Source: CAIKMD01 sp035605975
Lineage (GTDB): Bacteria; Pseudomonadota; Alphaproteobacteria; ATCC43930; CGMCC-115725
Assembly: GCA_035605975.1 (NCBI GenBank)
Contig: DATNGG010000148.1
Span: 1 to 23,851 of the forward strand
Direction of reading: 5' to 3'
DNA length: 23,851 bases
Shown here piece after piece: positions 6,293 to 14,269 of this stretch (the stretch's first letter is position 1; each line of letters starts with the position of its first letter). The notes beneath the pieces are model-generated. The model was not told the DNA's origin. It was given only the letters and a program-made list of their open reading frames with translations, and made no database searches. The translations under genes and the position numbers were made by a program.

Positions 6293-8281
6293 ATGGCGGA
6301 GAATTCAGTCGAGACACGCGCGGTAAGAGAAGCCGCGGCGCCGCGCGAGCGCCTGCCGCCGGCAGCGCCGGCATCACCAGCGCCCCTATCGCCAACGCCT
6401 GCGAGCCCCGCGGCATCGCCGTTCGACTGGTTGAACGCTGCGGCGGCCGAGGCCTTTCGCGCCTGGACCCGGCTGCCGGGCATGGGACCCGATGCCGCTC
6501 TATCCATCGCAGGCAAGACATCGCCCGCGCCGCGCTGGTCCTCGGCAACGCCGCGCGAGGAGATCGACGAGCCCAACAGTTTCGATCGCCTGCTCCATGC
6601 CGCGCTGGGCCGGTTCAGCCTCGGCATCTCGCCTGCCGGGATGGCGCTTACCTATTTCGATTGGGCGCTGCATCTTCTGTCCTCGCCCGGAAAACTCGCG
6701 CAGCTCCGCGAGAAGGCGCTGCGCAAGGCGATCCGCCTCGGCAATTACGCCTTGCGGCACGGCACCGACCCCGATTACCCGCCTTGCATCCTGCCCTTGC
6801 CGCAGGACCGTCGCTTTGCCGGCGAGGCTTGGCGCCGCTGGCCGTTCAACCTGATCTATCAGGGCTTCCTGCTCAATCAGCAATGGTGGCACAGCGCGAC
6901 CACCGGCATCGGCGGCGTGTCGCGGCATCACGAGCAGATGGTCTCCTTCGCCTCGCGCCAATGGCTCGACATGGCTTCGCCGGTCAATTTCGTCGCGGCC
7001 AACCCCGACGTGCTCGAGACGACCTGGCGCGAGAGCGGCCAAAATCTCGTGCGCGGCGCGATCAACTTCGCCGAGGATTGGGAGCGCGCCATGGGCGGCA
7101 AGCCGCCGATCGGCGCCGAAGCCTTCGAGCCGGGCGAGAACATCGCCGTCACCAAGGGCGCGGTGATCCATCGCAACCGGTTGATGGAGCTCATCCAATA
7201 CGCGCCGGCGACCGAACAGGTCCGTGCCGAGCCGGTGCTGATCGTGCCGGCCTGGATCATGAAGTACTACATTCTCGATCTTTCGCCGGCGAATTCGCTG
7301 GTGAAGTATCTCGTCGAGCGCGGCCACACCGTGTTCATGATCTCCTGGCATAATCCGAATGCCGAAGACCGCGATCTCGGGATGGAGGATTATCTGCGCC
7401 TCGGCGTGCTCGATGCGCTCGATGCCGTCGGCGCGATTCTTCCCGGCGCCAAGATCAACGCCGTCGGCTATTGCCTCGGTGGCACGCTGCTGGCGATCGC
7501 GGCCGCCTATCTCGCGCGCGAAGGACGCGATATCCTCAACGCGATCACGCTGCTCGCCGCCCAGACCGATTTCACCGAGCCTGGCGAGCTCTCGCTCTTC
7601 ATCGACGAGGCCGAGCTCGATTTCCTTGAAGACATCATGTGGGACCAGGGCTATCTCGATACCAAGCAGATGGCCGGCGCGTTCCAGATGCTGCGCTCCA
7701 ACGATCTCATCTGGTCGCGCGTCGTGCATGAATACCTGATGGGCCGGCGCGCGCCGATGACCGATCTGATGGCGTGGAACGCGGATGCGACGCGCATGCC
7801 CTATCGCATGCACAGCGAGTATCTGCGCCAGCTCTTCCTCGGGAACGATCTGATCGAAGGGCGCTATCGCGTGGGCGAGCGGGCGGTGCTGCTGGGCGAT
7901 ATCCGCGCGCCGATCTTCGCGGTCGCGACCGAGGCCGATCACGTGGCGCCGTGGCGCTCGGTCTACAAGCTCAGCCGCTTGACCGATCCCGATCTCACCT
8001 TCGTGCTGACGAGCGGCGGCCACAATGCCGGCATCGTCAGCGAGCCCGGGCATCCGCGGCGGCACTACCGCATCGCGCGCCGGCCACCCGGCCGCCCCTA
8101 TGTCGAGCCCGATCTATGGATGGCGATGACGGAGCCGCGCGAGGGCTCGTGGTGGCAGGATTGGGCTGCGTGGCTCGAGGCGCTCTCGTCCGGGAAGGCC
8201 GCGCCGCCCGGCGTGGGGGCGACGGAGAAGGGCTATCCGCCGCTCTGCCCGGCGCCCGGCACCTATGTGCTCGAACGCTGA
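6293..8281 (+). CDS. phaC: class I poly(3-hydroxyalkanoate) synthase
   Basis: It polymerises (R)-3-hydroxyacyl-CoA to PHA at the granule surface. The PHA synthase N-terminal region is followed by an alpha/beta-hydrolase core with the catalytic triad C394 in the lipase-like box GYCLGG, D549 in ATEADHVAPW and H577 in SGGHNAGI. At 662 aa it is about 70 residues longer than the Ralstonia enzyme; the excess is an Ala/Pro-rich low-complexity N-terminus. ATG 6293 (MAENSVE) was chosen because GAGGGTCGAG precedes it; ATG 6254 would add 13 residues. No phaA, phaB or phaP is in the window. The gene ends 9 bp before the convergent ferritin-like gene. Confidence 0.96.
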   Translation: MAENSVETRAVREAAAPRERLPPAAPASPAPLSPTPASPAASPFDWLNAAAAEAFRAWTRLPGMGPDAALSIAGKTSPAPRWSSATPREEIDEPNSFDRLLHAALGRFSLGISPAGMALTYFDWALHLLSSPGKLAQLREKALRKAIRLGNYALRHGTDPDYPPCILPLPQDRRFAGEAWRRWPFNLIYQGFLLNQQWWHSATTGIGGVSRHHEQMVSFASRQWLDMASPVNFVAANPDVLETTWRESGQNLVRGAINFAEDWERAMGGKPPIGAEAFEPGENIAVTKGAVIHRNRLMELIQYAPATEQVRAEPVLIVPAWIMKYYILDLSPANSLVKYLVERGHTVFMISWHNPNAEDRDLGMEDYLRLGVLDALDAVGAILPGAKINAVGYCLGGTLLAIAAAYLAREGRDILNAITLLAAQTDFTEPGELSLFIDEAELDFLEDIMWDQGYLDTKQMAGAFQMLRSNDLIWSRVVHEYLMGRRAPMTDLMAWNADATRMPYRMHSEYLRQLFLGNDLIEGRYRVGERAVLLGDIRAPIFAVATEADHVAPWRSVYKLSRLTDPDLTFVLTSGGHNAGIVSEPGHPRRHYRIARRPPGRPYVEPDLWMAMTEPREGSWWQDWAAWLEALSSGKAAPPGVGATEKGYPPLCPAPGTYVLER

Positions 8282-8290
8282 GCGGAGGGC

Positions 8291-9127
8291 TCAGCGCGAG
8301 AACAGGAACCGGGTCGTGTATTCGAGCGCCGGTTGCGCGACGCGGCCGAGCGGCGGGCTCAAATCGAGCGGCTTCAGGATCATCTTCACCGCCATCGTAT
8401 AGGGGAAGGAGTCGCGGCCGATGCGCCGGAAGCTGGCGCGGAAGCGGTCATACTCCGCCTCGCTGAACTCCTCCCCAGGATGGGCGACCAGGAAGACATG
8501 CTTGAAGGCGATATAGGCATCCTCGGCCTTGACCCCGGCGCTGCGGCGCCAGAGTTGGCGCAGCACGGCGAGCCGGCTCGGCGGCTCGCGGTCGCGGTAG
8601 TGGCGGAAGAAGTGATAGAAATGCTTGTAGTGGCGAACCTCGTCCTCGGCGATGTTGGACGTGATCTGCTTCAGCACCGGCTCGGGCGCGGCTTCCGACA
8701 GGGTGCGGTAAAACACCGAGGTGCCGGTCTCGACCACGCAGCGGGCAACCATTTCGAGCGCGCGCGTCTCCGCGAGATTGTCGACGAGGCAGAGCCGCGA
8801 ATACTCGTCGAAGAAGCCGCGATAGGCCTGCTCCCAGTCGAAATCGGGCCAGGCGGCCTCGACATAGCGCTTCAAGGCAAAGCCGTGCTGGACTTCCTCG
8901 CGCTCCCAATAATTGCCCAGCCAATCGGCGATGTCGGCATCGCCGCGATAGAATTCGATGAGGTTTTTCGTATAGAGGTCGGAGGTGATTTCGATAAAGG
9001 ACGCGGCGGCGACGATGTGGAAAATCTCGGTCTGGTCGCGCATCACCTCCGGATCGACCATGTCGTACGGGATGTCGTCGACGGTCCAGGCAGCGTTGCC
9101 GACGCGGTCTCTTGCTCGATCGATCAT
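8291..9127 (-). CDS. ferritin-like di-iron protein
   Basis: This 278-aa, mostly helical protein carries the pattern of a four-helix di-iron site: E46 (FIEITSDLY), E78 with H81 (EEVQH), E133 (VVETGTSVFY) and E163 with H166 (EDEVRH). The layout resembles oxidase, desaturase or ferritin-like carboxylate-bridged di-iron enzymes rather than iron-storage ferritin, which is shorter. The start at ATG 9127 follows AAGGGGG at suitable distance; ATG 9157 would add ten residues without a good ribosome site. On the minus strand a TATAAT-like box occurs at about 9176-9183. The gene is convergent with phaC, but no functional link is evident. Confidence 0.8.
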   Translation of the reverse strand: MIDRARDRVGNAAWTVDDIPYDMVDPEVMRDQTEIFHIVAAASFIEITSDLYTKNLIEFYRGDADIADWLGNYWEREEVQHGFALKRYVEAAWPDFDWEQAYRGFFDEYSRLCLVDNLAETRALEMVARCVVETGTSVFYRTLSEAAPEPVLKQITSNIAEDEVRHYKHFYHFFRHYRDREPPSRLAVLRQLWRRSAGVKAEDAYIAFKHVFLVAHPGEEFSEAEYDRFRASFRRIGRDSFPYTMAVKMILKPLDLSPPLGRVAQPALEYTTRFLFSR

Positions 9128-9280
9128 CAAATCGATTCCCCCTTCGCGGTCCGCCATGCCTGCGCAAGGACCTTCATTATAGTATAGGCGCAGGCGAAGG
9201 AAATCCGCCCCGTGGCGCTTGCCGGAAAGCCGCGGCATGGCCACCATGCCGGAAATGCATTTCGCCCTGGGCGAGGGAGA

Positions 9281-9649
9281 ATGGTTGCGACTCGCATTGC
9301 CACCTATGCCGAATTCTGGCGCTTCTATTTGCGCGAGCATGCGCAGCCGCGGACCCGGGGCTGGCACTATCTCGGCACCAGTCTCGCGCTTCTGTGTCTC
9401 GCCGCCGCCATCGCTTTCCGCATGCCCTGGCTCTTCGCCGGCGCGGTGGTTGCCGGCTATGCGCCGGCCTGGATCGGTCACGGTCTTGTCGAGAAGAACC
9501 GGCCGGCGACGCTGCGCTATCCCCTGTGGTCGCTCTTCAGCGACTTCCGGCTTTATGGCGCCTGGCTGAGCGGCCGCGTGCCGGGCGAGCTCGCCAAAGC
9601 GGGCATCGAGCCGAAAGGAAAAGCTGCCCGATCCGAGAGGGGCCGCTAA
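9281..9649 (+). CDS. Mpo1-like (DUF962) membrane protein
   Basis: A 122-aa protein of the DUF962/Mpo1-like family; yeast Mpo1 is an Fe(II)-dependent dioxygenase in 2-hydroxy fatty acid alpha-oxidation. The family hallmarks are visible: FWRFYLREHAQPRTR, a following His (H29), and WIGHGLVEKNRPAT. H20, H29 and H67 are probable metal ligands. Two hydrophobic segments lie near residues 34-62. It starts at ATG 9281 after GAGGGAG; longer in-frame readings from 9212 lack that site. It sits 34 bp upstream of the flavin monooxygenase gene, so they probably form an operon. A role in lipid oxidation is inferred from the family only. Confidence 0.85.
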   Translation: MVATRIATYAEFWRFYLREHAQPRTRGWHYLGTSLALLCLAAAIAFRMPWLFAGAVVAGYAPAWIGHGLVEKNRPATLRYPLWSLFSDFRLYGAWLSGRVPGELAKAGIEPKGKAARSERGR

Positions 9650-9683
9650 GATCGCCCGCGGCGCAAGCTGTGCGGGTGAGGGA

Positions 9684-10748
9684 ATGAAATTCGGTTATTT
9701 CACGCTAAGCGACAACAATTACCACGACAATAGGCGCACGCCCAACGCGTTTGTTGCGACCATCGTCGATGAGGCGCTCTATGCCGAGACGCTCGGCATG
9801 CATTCCGCCTGGATCGGCGAGCATCATTTCAGCTCGCTCGGCGTCAATTCGGCGCCGGAAATCCTTTTGACCCACATCGCCGCGAAAACGCAGCGCATTC
9901 GCTTGGCGCCGGCCGTCACCGTGTTGCCGTTGCATCATCCGATCCGGGTCGCCGAGCAATGGGCGACGCTCGATCTCCTGAGCGGCGGACGGGTCGATTT
10001 CGCCGCCGGGCGCGGCTATGACCGGCGCGAATACGCGCCTTTCGGCGTGAGCTTCGAGGACAATGCGGAGATCTTCGCCGAAGGCATGACCTTGCTCGAC
10101 CGGTTGTGGAAGAGCGATATACCGATCAGCCATCACGGCAAGCATTACCGCTTCGAGGATGTATGGATCACGCCGCAGCCGGTGCAGCGCCCGCTGCCGA
10201 TCCATGTCGCCTCGTTCTCGCGCCCCTCGATCGAGCTCGCGGCGCGCCTCGGCGCGGGGCTGGTGGTGGCGGCGGGTGCTGCAAGCTCGGTCCATGGCGG
10301 CCTCGCCGAGGTGGCGCGCCTCTATCGCGAGGCCTGCGCGGCCGAAGGCACGACGCCGCGCCGGCTCGTCACCAGCTATTTCATTCATTTCGCCGACACT
10401 CCGGCCGAGGAGCGCGCGGCGCGCGAGCGCCAGCTGCGCTATCACCGCGAATGCACCTCGCCGGCCTTCCCGGGCGATCCCAAGACCGCGCCCGAGAACT
10501 ATCGCTATTTCGCCAAGATCGTCGAGCGCTACCAGACGATGAAGCCCGAGGACTTCAACAGCAACGCCGTGCTTTTGGGGTCGTCGGCGCAGATCATCGA
10601 CACGCTGAAGGCCAAGGTCGAGGCGGCGGGGTTCGACGAGGTGATCCTCTATTTCAATCTCGGCCTCAAGCCGCACAGCCAGGTGAAGGACGAGATGGCC
10701 CGCTTCATGGCAGAGGTCGCGCCGGCTTTCGCGGAGCGCGCCCGCTAA
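9684..10748 (+). CDS. LLM-class flavin-dependent oxidoreductase
   Basis: This 354-aa protein has the bacterial-luciferase-like TIM-barrel signature: N-terminal MKFGYFTL, YAETLGMHSAWIGEHHF, the internal IRLAPAVTVLPLHHPIRVAEQWA, and LSGGRVDFAAGRGYDRREYAPFG. Such enzymes use FMN (or F420) to oxidise aldehydes, alkanes, sulfonates or amines. A GTGAGGG site precedes ATG 9684. It lies directly downstream of the Mpo1-like gene, so both may act on the same lipid-derived substrate. The stop codon overlaps that of the convergent TTC38-like gene. The substrate is undetermined. Confidence 0.92.
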   Translation: MKFGYFTLSDNNYHDNRRTPNAFVATIVDEALYAETLGMHSAWIGEHHFSSLGVNSAPEILLTHIAAKTQRIRLAPAVTVLPLHHPIRVAEQWATLDLLSGGRVDFAAGRGYDRREYAPFGVSFEDNAEIFAEGMTLLDRLWKSDIPISHHGKHYRFEDVWITPQPVQRPLPIHVASFSRPSIELAARLGAGLVVAAGAASSVHGGLAEVARLYREACAAEGTTPRRLVTSYFIHFADTPAEERAARERQLRYHRECTSPAFPGDPKTAPENYRYFAKIVERYQTMKPEDFNSNAVLLGSSAQIIDTLKAKVEAAGFDEVILYFNLGLKPHSQVKDEMARFMAEVAPAFAERAR

Positions 10749-11983
10749 GCGACGGCGCGGCTCTGCCGGCCGGCCATCGCGTCGTCGAGTATCTGCTCAA
10801 AAGTGCGCCGCTGCGCGCGGCTGCCGCCCAGCCGGGCAATCTCATTGCGAAGCTGGGCTGTCGATCCGGGCAGGGCAGCCTCGCTGCCGGCGAGAATGAG
10901 CTTCGCCATAGGCAGACCGACCGGTGCGAGAAGCCGCGCCTGGGAGCCTTGGCTGCTGCGCGCGTCCACATCCATTGCCGCGAATCCGCGATAGGCGGCA
11001 TCCCAGCGTCCGGCGCTGACAAGGCAGAGCAGATCGTGAAGCCGGGCGAAGACGAGTAAACGGTCGCGTGCGCCGTGCTCGGCGATGTCGGCGAGCTCCT
11101 CCCAGCGTCGGCCCACCGAGCAGCCATGCCGTTCGAGCTGCAGCAGCAGCGCAGCCGCGTTGGCCATATCGCGATAGTCATCCTTCGTGCCTTCGCGAAT
11201 CACCCCGTCGTAGAGCGCGAGCGCCGCCGTGCGATCTTTGCGCGCGAGATGGAACAGCGCTTCGTGCCAAACGAGGTGTCGGGCGAAATTGTTGACCGCG
11301 CACCAGCGCCCGGAATGGGCACGGATCCAGGCGAGGCCGCATGCCGGTTCGTCCCGAGCGTCGAACACATGGGCGACCGCATGGCACGCCCAGACATCCT
11401 CGGGCTCGAGCGCGAGGGCGCGCCGGCCGGCCGCTTCCGCGGCTGCGAGCGCAGCCGTCTCTTCAAGCGCGAAGGCATGGCAGCCAAGCATAAAGCCGAA
11501 GCCTGGAACGTCCTCCGACCAGGCGGGAAGAATGCTCTCGATCGACCGCCGCATGCCAAGGGCGTCGCCGAGCATGAAGCGCAGGGCGTGAACGAGCTTG
11601 GCGGTCATCGCATCGAGAGGATGAGTGGCGAGGCTCGCCTCGAGGATCGCGGCAGCAAGTTCCATCTCGCCGCTGCACCAAGCATCGAGCGCCGCGGCGA
11701 GTGCATGTTCGCGCGCCGTGCCGCCGCGGCGCCCCAGCGAAGCCCGGGCCCGCCGCAGCGCCCGGCGGGCGGCTGGCGCGAGCTCGGCGCGGCCGAGTAC
11801 CAGAAGCAGAAAGCCAGAAAGGCAATGGGCAAGGGCAAAGGAGGCGTCGGCCGCCAAGGCGGCAACGAGATGTCCATTGGCGTCGGCGCGGTGCGCGAGG
11901 ACGCTTGAGACTGCCGCGTCGAGATGGCGGCACGCCGCGGCGCTCGAGGTCGTTACCGCGATCCCGCGCCGGTCTTGATGCAT
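10745..11983 (-). CDS. TTC38-like tetratricopeptide repeat protein
   Basis: A 412-aa helical repeat protein resembling the TTC38 family, with tandem Ala-rich helices and a characteristic middle part (VPGFGFMLGCHAFALEET, then EPEDVWACHAVAHVFD and FARHLVWHEALFHLA). There is no signal peptide or membrane segment, so it is cytoplasmic. It starts at ATG 11983 after GGAGAGGGGAC. A GTAACC-N16-CGAA promoter lies about 40 bp upstream on the same strand, matching the promoter of the ECF-linked operon at 13450. It is therefore likely a target of the neighbouring sigma factor. TPR proteins of this family have no well-defined biochemical role, so a scaffold function is only inferred. Confidence 0.85.
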   Translation of the reverse strand: MHQDRRGIAVTTSSAAACRHLDAAVSSVLAHRADANGHLVAALAADASFALAHCLSGFLLLVLGRAELAPAARRALRRARASLGRRGGTAREHALAAALDAWCSGEMELAAAILEASLATHPLDAMTAKLVHALRFMLGDALGMRRSIESILPAWSEDVPGFGFMLGCHAFALEETAALAAAEAAGRRALALEPEDVWACHAVAHVFDARDEPACGLAWIRAHSGRWCAVNNFARHLVWHEALFHLARKDRTAALALYDGVIREGTKDDYRDMANAAALLLQLERHGCSVGRRWEELADIAEHGARDRLLVFARLHDLLCLVSAGRWDAAYRGFAAMDVDARSSQGSQARLLAPVGLPMAKLILAGSEAALPGSTAQLRNEIARLGGSRAQRRTFEQILDDAMAGRQSRAVA

Positions 11984-12024
11984 GGCCGTCCCCTCTCCGC
12001 CAACAGCGTGCTCTCGCTTCCAGG

Positions 12025-12050
12025 TTCGCCCGCCGCGGCCGGAGGGTTAC
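12025..12050 (-). promoter_or_regulatory. ECF sigma promoter for the TTC38-like gene
   Basis: On the minus strand GTAACC (12050-12045) is followed after exactly 16 bases by CGAA (12028-12025). This is, as I recall it, the motif reported for the Caulobacter SigF/NrsF group of ECF sigma factors. The -10 element ends about 41 bp before ATG 11983. The same two elements appear before the 13450 gene. Confidence 0.7.
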
Positions 12051-12095
12051 AGGCCCGGCAAAGATTTTTTGTGGGACGGAAGGGGCGCCGCGCGC

Positions 12096-12755
12096 TCAGG
12101 CGGCGGGTGCAGCCATGAGGCGGGACGAGCGGCCTGCCAAGGAGCTCGCAGCTACGACGACGGCGATTGCCGCCGCATGCATCCCGAGATCGAGGAAGGA
12201 GGCGTCGACCGGGTGGTTGAATTGCAGCAGGAAAGCCGAGATGCCGGCGATGCCGAGCCCGCCGAGCGCCGCCGCCGGCACCGGCGCGATCGGCCGCGCC
12301 CGTCGCAGGACGAGGAAGAGGGCGAGGCCCAAGGGGACGCTAAAACCGAGAATCGTGCCGAAGCAGTGCGAGCTTTCGCCAAGGCTCCAGCCATTCGTCC
12401 CGATCGTGATCCATTCGCGATAGCAATTGTAGCCGCTGCTCGCGAGCCAGAGCGCCAGCGGCGGCAATGGCAGCAGCGCCCAGAGCCCCGAGCGATCGGG
12501 CAGGCTCAGATAGAAGGCTGCGACCACCGCGGCAATGCCGGTCAGCAGGGTGCCGAGCAACTCGAGCGCGAATTTCGGGTCGGCGAATTTGTCCTCGAAT
12601 AGATGAAAATTGGCGAAGAAGGGGAGGAGGATCGCCGCCGCCGCCGCGACCGCGAGCAGCCAGAGGGTCGCGCGCAGCCAGGGGGGCCGCAGACGCCGCA
12701 CCGGCTCGGCGCTCGCCGCCAGCCGCTCGATCAATTGATCGGTCGAGGGCGGCAT
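12096..12755 (-). CDS. NrsF-like (DUF1109) membrane anti-sigma factor
   Basis: This 219-aa protein has about 20 soluble N-terminal residues and then six hydrophobic helices, the architecture of DUF1109/NrsF anti-sigma factors. It should hold the ECF sigma factor at the inner membrane until a signal arrives. C111 (GYNCYREW) and C131 (SHCFGTILG) lie in the segment where NrsF proteins carry their conserved Cys pair, implicated in metal or redox sensing. Its ATG is four bases after the sigma-factor stop, and its AAAGGAG ribosome site lies within the sigma gene's last codons, so the two are translationally coupled. Confidence 0.9.
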   Translation of the reverse strand: MPPSTDQLIERLAASAEPVRRLRPPWLRATLWLLAVAAAAAILLPFFANFHLFEDKFADPKFALELLGTLLTGIAAVVAAFYLSLPDRSGLWALLPLPPLALWLASSGYNCYREWITIGTNGWSLGESSHCFGTILGFSVPLGLALFLVLRRARPIAPVPAAALGGLGIAGISAFLLQFNHPVDASFLDLGMHAAAIAVVVAASSLAGRSSRLMAAPAA

Positions 12756-12759
12756 GGTT

Positions 12760-13326
12760 TCATTCTCCTTTCATCTGCGCCCGCAGCGACTTGATCGCCC
12801 GGTGCACATTGACTTTCAGCGCGCTGATCGACTTGCCGGAGACCTTCGCGGCCTCCGCCAAGGACATCTCGCGCAGCTTCAAAAGCTCGAGCGCTTCGCG
12901 CTGTCCCTGGGGCAGGGACGAGATCGCGGCGCCAAGCCCGGAAGCCTGGCCGCGGGATGCCGCTTCCGTATTCGCCGCAGGGTCGGCGAAGGTTACATAG
13001 GCGTCCTCGTCGGCGATCTCATATTTCTCGGTCCGGCCGCCGCGGCGGAGCGCGTCGATGGCGCGGCGCTTGGCGAGGGTGGCGAGCCAATGCGAGAAGG
13101 GCCGGGCGGGATCGTAGGTATGTCGGACACGGTGGACGGTTAAGAGGATGTCCTGGACCACATCCTCGGCGCGGTCGCGCCGGCTGTGCCAGCGCCCTGC
13201 GATCGCCCGGATGAAGGGCAGGATGTCGCGCAACAGCCGCTCATAAGCCGCGCGATCGCCGTCCTGCGCGGCTCGCATCAGCCGCGACCACTCGGCGTGT
13301 CGCGCGAAGTCTCGATCCTCGGCCAT
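12760..13326 (-). CDS. ECF sigma factor (SigF/NrsF group)
   Basis: A 188-aa ECF sigma factor. Region 2 includes the DRAEDVVQDILLTVHRVRHTY core and the FSHWLATLAKRRAIDALRR segment (about residues 50-95). Region 4 is the C-terminal helix-turn-helix (LPQGQREALELLKL, MSLAEAAKVSGKSISALKVNVHRA). It starts at ATG 13326 with a weak site (GAAGAAAATT). It is coupled to the NrsF-like anti-sigma gene and divergent from the operon at 13450. Both that operon and the TTC38-like gene carry the promoter motif expected for this group. Autoregulation is uncertain: no exact motif is seen on the minus strand upstream of it. Confidence 0.95.
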   Translation of the reverse strand: MAEDRDFARHAEWSRLMRAAQDGDRAAYERLLRDILPFIRAIAGRWHSRRDRAEDVVQDILLTVHRVRHTYDPARPFSHWLATLAKRRAIDALRRGGRTEKYEIADEDAYVTFADPAANTEAASRGQASGLGAAISSLPQGQREALELLKLREMSLAEAAKVSGKSISALKVNVHRAIKSLRAQMKGE

Positions 13327-13347
13327 GCAATTTTCTTCGCGACTGCT

Positions 13348-13372
13348 GTAACCGTTTCGGCCCGGTCACGAA
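13348..13372 (+). promoter_or_regulatory. ECF sigma promoter of the 13450-16363 operon
   Basis: GTAACC (13348-13353) and CGAA (13369-13372) are separated by 15 bases, one fewer than at 12025-12050. The -10 ends about 77 bp before ATG 13450. The placement in the divergent intergenic region next to the sigma gene supports its function. Confidence 0.65.
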
Positions 13373-13449
13373 CAATAGGTCACGGACGATCGGAAATCAC
13401 CCTTCATCGATCCGCATCGCAACCCCGAGACCTCGAAGGAGAGACCCTG

Positions 13450-13668
13450 ATGAAAACCCGTTCCAGCAAGACCGCCCTGCTCTTCGCGTCGGCGCTGTTC
13501 GCGGCGCTGCCGCTCGCCGGCACCTTTGCCGCCACCAGCCCCAACGCCCCGACCAATGCAACCGTCGCCATGTCGCACGGCATCTATGACGGCGCCGACC
13601 GCTTCCGCGACGCCATGGGGAATGTGCTTCCGGGCTGGGACCACCTCGTCTACGGGGCGAATTCCTGA
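13450..13668 (+). CDS. small secreted protein of the ECF operon
   Basis: This 72-aa protein starts at ATG 13450 after AAGGAGAG. A basic start (MKTRSSK), a hydrophobic core (ALLFASALFAALPLAGT) and an AxA-type site (FAA) near residues 26-28 form a clear signal peptide. That leaves a mature peptide of about 44 residues ending WDHLVYGANS. It has no Cys, which argues against the metal-binding DUF2282-type peptides often found beside SigF-type sigma factors. It is the first gene behind the ECF promoter. The family is not recognised; a periplasmic stress or signalling role is inferred from context only. Confidence 0.75.
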   Translation: MKTRSSKTALLFASALFAALPLAGTFAATSPNAPTNATVAMSHGIYDGADRFRDAMGNVLPGWDHLVYGANS

Positions 13669-13672
13669 AGCC

Positions 13673-13698
13673 CCGCATCGCGGCGGCGTGGGATGCGG
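13673..13698 (+). terminator. possible attenuator hairpin inside the operon
   Basis: CCGCATC (13673-13679) pairs with GATGCGG (13692-13698) around a 12-nt loop and is followed by TCTTCCCCCC. It lies directly after the secreted-protein stop and before the DoxX-like gene. It could lower transcription of the downstream genes or protect the short upstream mRNA. Confidence 0.4.
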
Positions 13699-13803
13699 TC
13701 TTCCCCCCAAAAGGCCGTTTCCCGCGCCGCGCGATGTCTTGCTGTCGAACCGCAACGCGATCGGCTTCGAGGGAGGTCCCACCCCCGGCCGTGGAGGAAC
13801 GTG

Positions 13804-14259
13804 ATGAACCGCATCGTGGAATGGCTCGCCTGGGCGCTCTCGGCTTGGATCGCTTTCGTCTTCGTCTGGTATCTGCAGTTCAAATTCACCGGCAACGAGG
13901 GCAGCGTATGGCTCTTTACCGTCCTCACCGATTGGCTCGGCTTTCACGGCGATGAGAAGATCATGCGCATCGGCACTGGCACGGCCGAGCTTGCTGCGGC
14001 GATCCTGCTCTTCGACCGTCCGCTGCAGGCGCTGGGCGCGTTTCTCGCGCTCTGCATCATGAGCGGCGCGATCTTCTTTCACCTTGTCTCGCCGCTCGGG
14101 GTCGATCCCTATGGCGATGGGGGCGTGCTGTTCAAAGAGGCCTGCTCGGTGTGGCTTTCGGCCATCGCCATCCTCGCGATCCGGCGCAAGGAGGCGATCG
14201 CGCTGATCGAGCGTTATCTGCCCTTCGTGCCGGTTCCGGCGCGGCTGCGCGGATTTTAA
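13804..14259 (+). CDS. DoxX-like four-helix membrane protein
   Basis: A 151-aa integral membrane protein starting at ATG 13804 after GGAGGA. Four hydrophobic helices are visible (near residues 6-25, 52-72, 75-95 and 115-130), with the DoxX-style GTGTAELAAAILLF stretch in helix two. DoxX-like proteins often accompany ECF sigma/anti-sigma pairs and are linked to redox stress at the membrane. It is the middle gene of the operon: 135 bp follow the secreted-peptide gene, and its stop lies 10 bp before the TTG of the OpgC-esterase gene. Exact subfamily unsure. Confidence 0.75.
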   Translation: MNRIVEWLAWALSAWIAFVFVWYLQFKFTGNEGSVWLFTVLTDWLGFHGDEKIMRIGTGTAELAAAILLFDRPLQALGAFLALCIMSGAIFFHLVSPLGVDPYGDGGVLFKEACSVWLSAIAILAIRRKEAIALIERYLPFVPVPARLRGF

Positions 14260-14269
14260 GGGCGCGACC

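Noticed and set aside
6500..8065. 521-aa minus-strand ORF
   Set aside because: Shadow of phaC; the plus-strand frame carries the complete PHA synthase triad.
13356..13383. Minus-strand GTGACC...CGAA as an autoregulatory promoter of the sigma gene
   Set aside because: The spacer is 18 bases and the -35 has one mismatch, so it is weaker than the two accepted promoters. Kept only as a possibility.
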